A stretch of DNA of 41,942 nt from Saccoglossus kowalevskii (taxonomy: Eukaryota > Hemichordata > Enteropneusta > Harrimaniidae), in the NCBI RefSeq assembly GCF_000003605.2, contig NW_003155738.1:174664-216605 (forward strand), in the 5' to 3' direction. A program made the translations under genes and the position numbers. This document shows, in pieces, positions 34,801 to 41,942 of the stretch (positions are counted from its first letter, which is position 1; each line of letters opens with the position of its first letter). The notes beneath the pieces are model-generated. The model was given only the letters and a program-made list of their open reading frames with translations, made no database searches and was not told the DNA's origin.

Positions 34801-37800
34801 ACAAGCACGTAACGACGTATAAATAAAATTTACTAAAATAGACCTTAGAAAAGATTACATTTTGGGCGATCAATGAAATTTGTAAATGTCCTTTTTTACA
34901 GTAGTCTTACAGTTATTGATAGAGTGCCACTGTCATTACAGTATCTGCAGTTATTGTGCTAATAAATAAATAAATAAACTTTTATTGTTGGTTTGAATTC
35001 ATCATGATGTAAATCATTGAAAAAAAAAAATGCAACTTTATTTTATTCAAAACAATAAACTTTGATTGTAACGGTATCTTTTTTTGGAGGATGTGGTGGC
35101 CCTGAAAAGGGCCGCTTGATTTGTGCAGCAAAATATATTGCGGGAAGTCATTACTGGATGTCGGTGAACCCCTTGAACCACAGTCCCTCCACAAACAGCC
35201 TGTTCGTTGTGTGTGAGGCTATTCTCACTGCCATTTAGGCATTTGATATGCGGATTAGCGGGTGGATGTGTACCACTCCATTCCAAATGTGAGACTGGTA
35301 TAATATCGGACGCTGTCTTTTGGAAAATCACTGCGGTGAAATTGTGATTTTGGCGGTGTCTACATGGGGGAAAAATAAACTGCGAATAGGCCCATGTCAC
35401 TTCAAAATACGCAGACCGGGAAGTCAAATAATTGTTAAAGTTGGAAGCTTGCGAGCTTAGTTTCTGATTTATTTACTTACTCAATTTTTTTGTTTAAAAT
35501 GCATGGGAGCTTGGCCGATGTAAAACGTACTCCAGGAAACAGAGACCCCGCTCATTACAGCTCCCTGCGGAGATATTCTGCTTACATTCGAGAAATGTCT
35601 GTACTCTTCTAGTAATAATCATACTGTACTCTTCGGTCGCCCACGTCTGTAAATTTTGACTTGTTTTATTTTATTGTCGGCCTACTTGTCACACAGACGC
35701 GTTTATTGTAAACACCTCACTTGGGCCCCACAGTGACACAAGTCAAGCGTCTAAGCAATCACAGAACCAGATTCACGCAATGGGGGCTGTCCTTTGCTTT
35801 AAAGGCAAATTGTTTTTTTCAACGACTGGCAAAAGCGTTGCGTCCGGTTTTATTCTGGATCGACCTTTTTAAGAGCAAATACAGACTGTAATGGTTATTC
35901 GAATCGACGTTTTTTCAAAAGCAAATACAAACTGATGTTTTTTTATTAAATTATAAATTTCATAGAGATAACAATAAATACATGTGACTTAAATGTTATT
36001 TTAGTTCATGCAAATTACGTGGAAGCAAACCTGACCTCGCTCACACTCGACGAGTACAGGAGTACAGAAACCCGTAATCTGACAGGGTTGGTGCGAATTA
36101 CCAAGAGCTCCGGCATATGAAAGTTTGGTCGAATTTTCAGAGTCGCAAAAAAAAGGCATTTCCGGGCAGGGTTGAAATTTTCGAGGTCGCAAAATTACGG
36201 AAACTTGCCAAAAACGTAGGTGCCGAAATTTTAGAGTTTTTACGGTACTTCCTATTGTACTGGTAATCAGTTAGCTTATTACAATAAAAATTATTCTGAC
36301 AGTTGCTTCAATATGAAAATTGTGATTCTAATTATTTTCTTGTCTATGAAAGATGATGTGACATTGTTTATTTCTTACAGGAAGTTGAAACCAACTTACA
36401 AGAGGTGATTTTTGACCATTTGCATACAACGGCCTACCAAGGCACTGCATTGGGTAGAACTATTCTAGGGCCAACAGAAAACATCAAGTAAGCACAATCA
36501 TTTGCCTTTGTACAATAAAATATTAATGAAAACCACAGGAAGTCATTATGTTCGAAGTTTGCCCTCAAAATTCAATGGGAATGACCTAATAGTTATACAG
36601 GTAACAACTCAAGATTCTGGTGTGCATCTCAGACTAATCTTTCATTCAATAATAATTTTATTATATCGACCATCTTTGATTGTTGAAGAGTGAATCCCGC
36701 TTGCAATTTGGCTGCTTGATGACAAACTAAGTTAATAAAAAAGCTCAATCACACCAGAAGCTATGGAACTGTTTGATGGTGTTCGGCTTCTGGAAAATCA
36801 AATATCTTGCTAACACTATAGCTAATGTTTTACAATACACAATATTGATGACAATACAACTTTATGTAACAAAACACCAGACATGGCATTAAACTGTTCG
36901 CAGTTTGGAAGTAAATTTCAGCAAAAACAGAAAATGTTACTAATTTAAAATATACTCGTCTTCACATGTAATTTTTAAATGATGAAACTAAATGCCTGTG
37001 ACAATAAATGATTTTTCGGTATCGCAGGTTAGGATTTATCACTATTATATTTTTAGGTTGGTGATTTGAATCCTTTTTTTATCGGTAATTTCAGGTCACT
37101 TGTACGAGATGATCTTTTGACCTATATCTCTACACACTATAAAGGACCCAGAATAGTGTTATCTGGCGCTGGAGGAATTGATCATAATGAACTTGTTGCA
37201 TTAGCCAATAAACATCTTGGTAAGATTGGATCAGAATATGAGAATGAGATCCCAGTCCTGCCACCATGTAGATTCACAGGCAGCGAGGTGAGTATACTTT
37301 GGGAGTTATGTTTGTTTCATTCATACAATAATTTGATTTATCTTCTTGAATGTGTCCTGATAAATAGAATGAATAGATGGATGTCTTATTTTTTGTTTCA
37401 GATTCGTGTTCGTGATGATAGCATGCCATTAGCTCATATAGCTATTGCTGTTGAGAGTGTTGGATGGTCTCATCCTGATACAATCCCACTGATGATTGCA
37501 AACACAGTAAGTAACCATTCTCTTTGTACATGCATGTAACTTTGAATTGTTTACTACTGTGAAAGTTTTTTATGAAGTACTGTATGTCATGCAATTTACA
37601 CCTGTAAACAAATAAATATTCTGATGACTAGGGTCATGTATTTAGGTTGCATTATATCCAAACTTGGTACATAAATCTCTCAAAGTTAATTTGTTGTCAA
37701 AATAAATATGGTTGACTCAAATGCACAAAAAGAATTGATACACACAATTCTGTTATTGCTTACAGTACATATTTCATACTGTAGAATCAAGACATACTTG

Positions 37801-40113
37801 GAGCAGCTTTGATAAAGCTTTCCACTTAAACATTATGGATATACGCATTAAGTTGTCCAAGCTAGACATTTACCTGAAACCTGAAACATGCACTTTGATA
37901 GCTAACGCCTTTCTTTTGTTTCATGTTTAGTTGATTGGTACCTGGGATCGCTCTCATGGAGGTGGTACGGTAAGTCATAGACTTCTTTTTCATTCAAAAC
38001 TTAGCTGATAATAAATACTTTCCTGTACTTATGATGCACTCATGATGTCACTCTTTAATTTGGTATTTTCTCTTGATTTCAGAATGTTGCCAGTAAACTT
38101 GCATCAGTTTGTGGAGGTTCTAATCTCTGTCATTCCTTCCAATCATTCAATACATGTTACACAGACACTGGTTTGTGGTAAGTCTTGTAATTTGTATCAT
38201 AGAAAATAACCAACCCTGATTTGTTTCTGACTGAATCGCAGCAGCTGAGGAATTCCAGTCAAAAACATCGTACACAAAACAGGCTCCTGTTTTTGCTTTA
38301 TTAGAATCACATCTCTAGTAGAAGCACATTTAAAACAATAATCACAATTGCTGTATGCTGAATCATTAAAATATTACTTACTTTGACAATAGAAACACCT
38401 CTGTGATGTATGTATGTAAGTGCATACACTACTTATAGAGCAAATATGGTACTTATTTGACATTTAGTCCTTATTCTGAACACTCCAATTGACATTTTGC
38501 ATTTGCTTTGATAGGAGCACATTTCCAATAGAAGGTCACATAAAATCAAATTTATAGTATGCTAGATCATCAAAATATGATTTATTCTGATCATAGTAGA
38601 CACAAATTTGTCAAGTACAGTATATTGTTATATGTAGAATATATTCATAATTGGTAATAATTGACATTGTATTTTTTACAGGGGAATGTACTTTGTTACT
38701 GATAATATGAATATTGATGATATGCTGTTCTATGTACAAAATGAATGGATGAGACTCTGTACCAGTGTCACAGAGTCTGAAGTAACCAGAGCCAAGAATC
38801 TACTCAAAACTAACATGCTCCTGCAACTAGATGGTGAGATGAGTCTTTCTTTATTTCTAAGACCATAGCAGGGCACTAAAGAACTCTGGTTGTGTTTCCA
38901 AGGCAATTGCTGTCCTTGAGTTCAAGGTCTACTCATACTACTTTATACAAGATATTTGAAATTACCTGCACTGAACCTTTCATTGCAGTTTGGTATTGAT
39001 AGAAGTTTAAATTATATTCACTAGGGTGAGGTGAACTGATAATGATGGATTGAAAGACGACTCCAATCATCATTCCCTGTAACTGTGTATTAATCCCTTT
39101 GCCTAATAATTGTTTATTTAATTCTCTATGTCCGTCAAAGTTTTGATTGGGGAAGTTTGTTAATTTAATTTGACAAAGGGCTTATTGCTATTATTAGGGT
39201 CCACACCAATCTGTGAGGATATTGGTAGACAGATGCTATGCTATGGTCGTCGTATGTCTCTCCCCGAATTAGATGCCCGCATTGAAGCAGTGACAGCTAA
39301 GACTGTGAGAGATGCATGTACTAGATACATATATGATAAATGTCCAGCTGTGGCTGGAGTAGGTAAGTATTGCTCTGTACTGCTAGGCCATAATCTATGC
39401 TCTGTGATAGGTTTGATTATAATGTACAGTAGTGAATCTGAGAATTTTTTTTCCTGCATTAAAATTGATCTTGAATTTTACTTTGGCGCAGGGTCTAGCT
39501 GTGTGAAAGTGACCGAATTCTTGCTTATTTCCATGTTTCACAATAAAAAATATTCTTGTACAATGTTAATCCTGTTCAACTATCAGTTATTTAGTAATTA
39601 ATAGACTACAGGTTAACTAATTCATGTTGGCTTAAATTTGTTTTCACAAAAAATTAATTGGAAGTAATTTTGCATGAAAGAATAAATGAGTGAACTAAAC
39701 TATTCTACATAATTGTGGAACGCAATTATATCAAATTGTCTGCTCAGAAAGAATGGTAGTCAAACATAACAGACCTGGATACTATGTGCATTTTTGACAG
39801 TATTTCCCATAAAATAAAACGAGTAACCAGCCTTTATTTCAAGCTTTCTAAAGTTGTTAACATCATGAGAATGTATTTAGAAAAACTATAATTTTTGTTT
39901 ACCTGAAAACTAGTCTTGATATCCTTTCTATTTTTCCCTGGAAGGAAAATTTTCCAATAAGTAATCTTGTGTTTTTGTTTAGTACCACCATCTTATCCTG
40001 TAATGGCTGAAAACTAATTTCATTCCATCTGTCTTTTCTCCACCACAGGTCCTATTGAACAGTTGCCTGAATACAACAGAATTCGTGGTGGCATGTACTG
40101 GGTTCGACATTAA
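31865..40113 (+). CDS. PMPCB: Mitochondrial processing peptidase beta subunit
   Basis: Catalytic zinc subunit (M16 family) of the matrix processing peptidase, which with the alpha subunit removes presequences from imported proteins. Thirteen exons: 31865-31927, 33219-33371, 33663-33749, 33870-33999, 34242-34333, 36381-36487, 37095-37287, 37402-37506, 37931-37969, 38083-38177, 38682-38833, 39198-39362, 40049-40113. All frames join to give 481 residues, close to vertebrate PMPCB (about 490). The N-terminus [20 protein letters not shown] is Arg-rich and amphipathic, a presequence. Zinc motif HFLEH (H93, E96, H97) with the distant ligand in GVILRE (E173). Other family blocks: [31 protein letters not shown] and the C-terminal GGMYWVRH. 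Exon 9 is only 39 nt ([13 protein letters not shown]). The second exon could alternatively begin 6 nt later at 33225, without frame change. Divergent neighbour of NAPE-PLD copy 3, an arrangement also known in vertebrates. Confidence 0.97.
31928..33218 (+). other. Intron 1 of PMPCB
   Basis: 1.3 kb AT-rich intron. At about 32050-32102 a short inverted repeat ACATTTTAC..GTAAAATGT flanks a GC-richer 35 bp segment. A minus-strand open frame at 32392-32856 has no recognisable domain and is not called. Confidence 0.75.
34420..36247. mobile_element. 1.8 kb TIR element in PMPCB intron 5
   Basis: The ends TACCGCAAAAACTCAAAATT (34420 onwards) and TTTTAGAGTTTTTACGGTA (to 36247) are inverted repeats of about 23 bp. 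Both sides carry further subterminal copies of an AATTTT(C)GAG(G)TCGCAAAA word (34490-34515; 36130-36200). The interior holds a tandem duplication (34606-34713 / 34714-34812), a TAAA run at 34961-34978 and no recognisable transposase. It is therefore non-autonomous. It accounts for most of the 2 kb intron. Confidence 0.7.
34606..34812. repeat. 108 bp tandem duplication
   Basis: GGACAAATTTGTTT at 34606 recurs at 34714, and the units match through CATGACCTAATTTACAC and GAGTGAAA.AAAAACAAGC. It lies inside the TIR element of PMPCB intron 5. Confidence 0.88.
38316..38613. repeat. Diverged duplication in PMPCB intron 10
   Basis: 38316-38403 and 38528-38613 share AATAGAAG.CACAT, TATGCT.(G)ATCAT.AAAATAT and GA(C)AATAGAAACAC-like words about 210 bp apart. 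An old local duplication; no coding signal. Confidence 0.5.
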
Positions 40114-40352
40114 TGATTGAATGGACGTTTAAGTATTGTTAGTTTCATTTCAGAGTGCCTGTGATTTATGTATATTCCAAAGTATTTCTCTCCTGTCATT
40201 GTAACAAAATTCACCACAAAACTGGACGACAAATGATTAAACAAACTTGTATCTATTGGATTTGTGGTCTTGTCAACTGCTACAGAAGAAAACCATGTCA
40301 AATATCCAAATTTCAATTTTGTAAAATGTTGCTCACTTTTGTGCGTCGCCAA

Positions 40353-40358
40353 AATAAA
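40353..40358 (+). promoter_or_regulatory. Poly(A) signal of PMPCB
   Basis: AATAAA 240 bp after the PMPCB stop codon, followed by a GT-rich stretch (TGTGTTTCATGTGTC) at 40375-40389, a good arrangement for 3' end cleavage. Confidence 0.65.
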
Positions 40359-40389
40359 CTGTTAACATATTACAATGTGTTTCATGTGT

Positions 40390-41275
40390 CATTTTTGTTT
40401 TGTTTTGTCATTTATAAAAATCATGCGAAATTTACTCGTTTTATCCATAATACTCTTAAGCATAAACCACTTTAATTTCAAGACATATTTTGCGTTAAGG
40501 ACAACCATAACATTTTGAAGGACAGAGATTTGCAAATACAGTAAAGTCAGAAATAGAAATAGCAATTTCATTTAAATTCCTGCCAATCAAAGATATTTAT
40601 AATTATATTCCCAAAGCGATATACTGTACATTACTATCAGTTTTCAGAATTTAATATTTTGAAGGAATTTGTGATAACAAATGTTTGATCTGTTAGAAGG
40701 GCTTTCACTTGGGTAAATATACATTGTATTAACAAAGTTAAATGTATTAATTTAAGTTGTATTATTGAATATATTTTGTTGGTAATGTATGAAATAGTCT
40801 GTGCCATACACCAAAGCCTTCCTTCTACTAAATTATATGACTATTCTTGACATTTGTTGCCAACTCATGGTTTTAAAATATTTAAATGCCAAAAATAAAC
40901 TACCACTGGCTTTCCGTTTACTAAGATTCTTGAACTTGGTGTTCTCCTGAGAACTTCATCATCCCCAAATTATTCATAAAGCTAGCTAGTTGGTTTTTCA
41001 CCTTACTCTTTTGACAGAATTTGTGAAGTAATTGTTTCCATGAAAACAAGCTCTGGTACTCTATCTTAAGGAAGTTTGAGTTGAATATGTCATGTTTGTT
41101 CCACTGGCATTGTGGGATCATACCGTCGGGGAAAAGCAATTGGGTCACCGAATGACTATTTTGATATTGCCATTTTTACAAGGTGGCAACTTTTATTTAT
41201 CTCGCAAAATTATTGATATGAATCCTAACATTGCAAGTTATTTCAAAAAATTTACCAAATCAAGTTTCCAGGGTG
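40390..41275. other. Intergenic downstream of PMPCB
   Basis: AT-rich with no supported gene. Open frames at 40921-41148 (minus) and 41092-41400 (plus) have no recognisable domain, and the latter runs into a hairpin repeat. Confidence 0.5.
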
Positions 41276-41429
41276 ATAATATGAGGTTATTACGATTACG
41301 AAGATACCTCAAAGTAAGCACGAAGACAGTACAGCGGCAGTATCGACCGACGCGCAGTGGAGGTCGATTCAACAGCGTACTGTCTGAGTGCATACTTTGA
41401 GGTATCTTCGTAAAAACCTTATTATTATA
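41276..41429. repeat. Long hairpin with about 45 bp arms
   Basis: The left arm 41276-41332 (ACGAAGATACCTCAAAGTA..GACAGTAC) pairs with the right arm 41377-41429 (GTACTGTC..TACTTTGAGGTATCTTCGT). The 44 nt loop itself contains TCGACC..GGTCGA. Transcription through it would give a strong stem; it may be a MITE or a hairpin RNA source. Confidence 0.85.
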
Positions 41430-41850
41430 CATTCTTTTCCTACCATGGATACATCATGGGAATGCCGAAATCTAAAAAGTTTAGAACAGAATCAGCCAAC
41501 TTCTTTGTATGGAGTCTGGTTAAATTTTGGTGGCAGCCATGTTTGTTTTTATTATTAGAGGACGCTTGCGCGCCTAATAATTCCATATTTGGAATTCGCA
41601 TTTCCTAATATGGTAGGATGAAAATACCCCGTAAAATACTGCAAAATTACGGCACGCTGTAACCTATGGCGTTACGGTGACAGATGTATAATAATAGTTT
41701 TTATTGTATGCAATTAAAAGTTCTTTCTATAATGCGTTGCATATATACAAGCACATGTGTGAACAGTGAACACGGCCAATTTCGTGCTCTTGAGATTTTC
41801 ACGGGAAAACTACCTCAAATTCGTTATACTATATCATTATCCACTAAAGA
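41430..41850. other. Intergenic, small palindromes
   Basis: Includes TTATTAGAGG..CCTAATAA at about 41552-41580 and CCATATTTGG..CCTAATATGG at 41583-41613, adjacent imperfect palindromes. No gene before the Cys-rich ORF at 41851. Confidence 0.4.
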
Positions 41851-41942
41851 ATGAAGTGCGACGACTGTAATATAAAACGGGGAGTGCATTTGTGCCAAGG
41901 AGATTTGCAATTGTGTGAAAAATGCAAAAAGAAGCGTTTCCA
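41851..41942 (+). CDS. Cys-rich ORF start, cut by window end
   Basis: ATG at 41851 opens a frame that stays open to the window edge (30 full codons): MKCDDCNIKRGVHLCQ, then GDLQLCEKCKKKRF. Spacing is C-x2-C-x6-H-x-C-x6-C-x2-C, compatible with a zinc-binding knuckle. Such short Cys/His fingers occur at the start of transposon ORF1-type proteins as well as host proteins. No upstream in-frame exon was identified. Family unknown; partial. Confidence 0.4.
   Translation, partial: MKCDDCNIKRGVHLCQGDLQLCEKCKKKRF

Noticed and set aside
35047-35427. 126-residue minus-strand ORF inside the intron 5 element as a transposase
   Set aside because: No catalytic or zinc-finger motif is recognisable, and the element is full of duplications; insufficient support.

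Overview
This is animal (metazoan) nuclear DNA: AT-rich, intron-bearing genes with GT-AG junctions, metazoan-type proteins, satellite and microsatellite DNA, many small transposons, and two assembly gaps (50 N at 13412-13461, 840 N at 24119-24958). The species cannot be fixed from sequence alone. The repeat style and the NAPEPLD/PMPCB linkage suit a marine invertebrate, perhaps an invertebrate deuterostome such as a hemichordate; that is inference.

Four genes carry the window. Three are tandem minus-strand paralogues of NAPE-PLD, the zinc phospholipase D that makes N-acylethanolamines: copy 1 (5587-7465), copy 2 (12186-15826) and copy 3 (25703-28761). Each has four coding exons with the same phases (0, 2, 0) and identical central exon sizes (638 and 115 nt), and each keeps all predicted zinc ligands. 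Copies 1 and 2 are closest to each other; copy 3, next to PMPCB, has a longer N-terminus. Head-to-head with copy 3 lies PMPCB on the plus strand (31865-40113, 13 exons, 481 residues), the catalytic subunit of the mitochondrial processing peptidase. A fifth gene or transposon ORF may begin at 41851 with a Cys-rich segment cut by the window edge.

The rest is mainly repeats. At 2245-3550 is a satellite whose homogeneous core is inverted relative to its diverged flanks. Between 17.2 and 25.4 kb lies a dense repeat block: LINE-like 3' ends, arrays of 140-160 bp monomers, two elements bounded by terminal hairpins (19516-21528 and 24029-25443), a TIR MITE and a hAT-like MITE with an intact 6 bp flanking duplication. 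An 826 bp fold-back element with 168 bp inverted repeats sits 5' of copy 3, and a 1.8 kb TIR element fills PMPCB intron 5.

The most interesting regulatory observation is a 4-bp-spaced direct repeat of nuclear-receptor half-sites (DR4), in the same orientation, upstream of each NAPE-PLD copy (8460-8475, 16700-16715, 31572-31587). In copies 1 and 2 it is the best conserved part of otherwise diverged 5' regions. PMPCB has an NRF1-like site just before its start codon, as expected for a nuclear gene for a mitochondrial protein.
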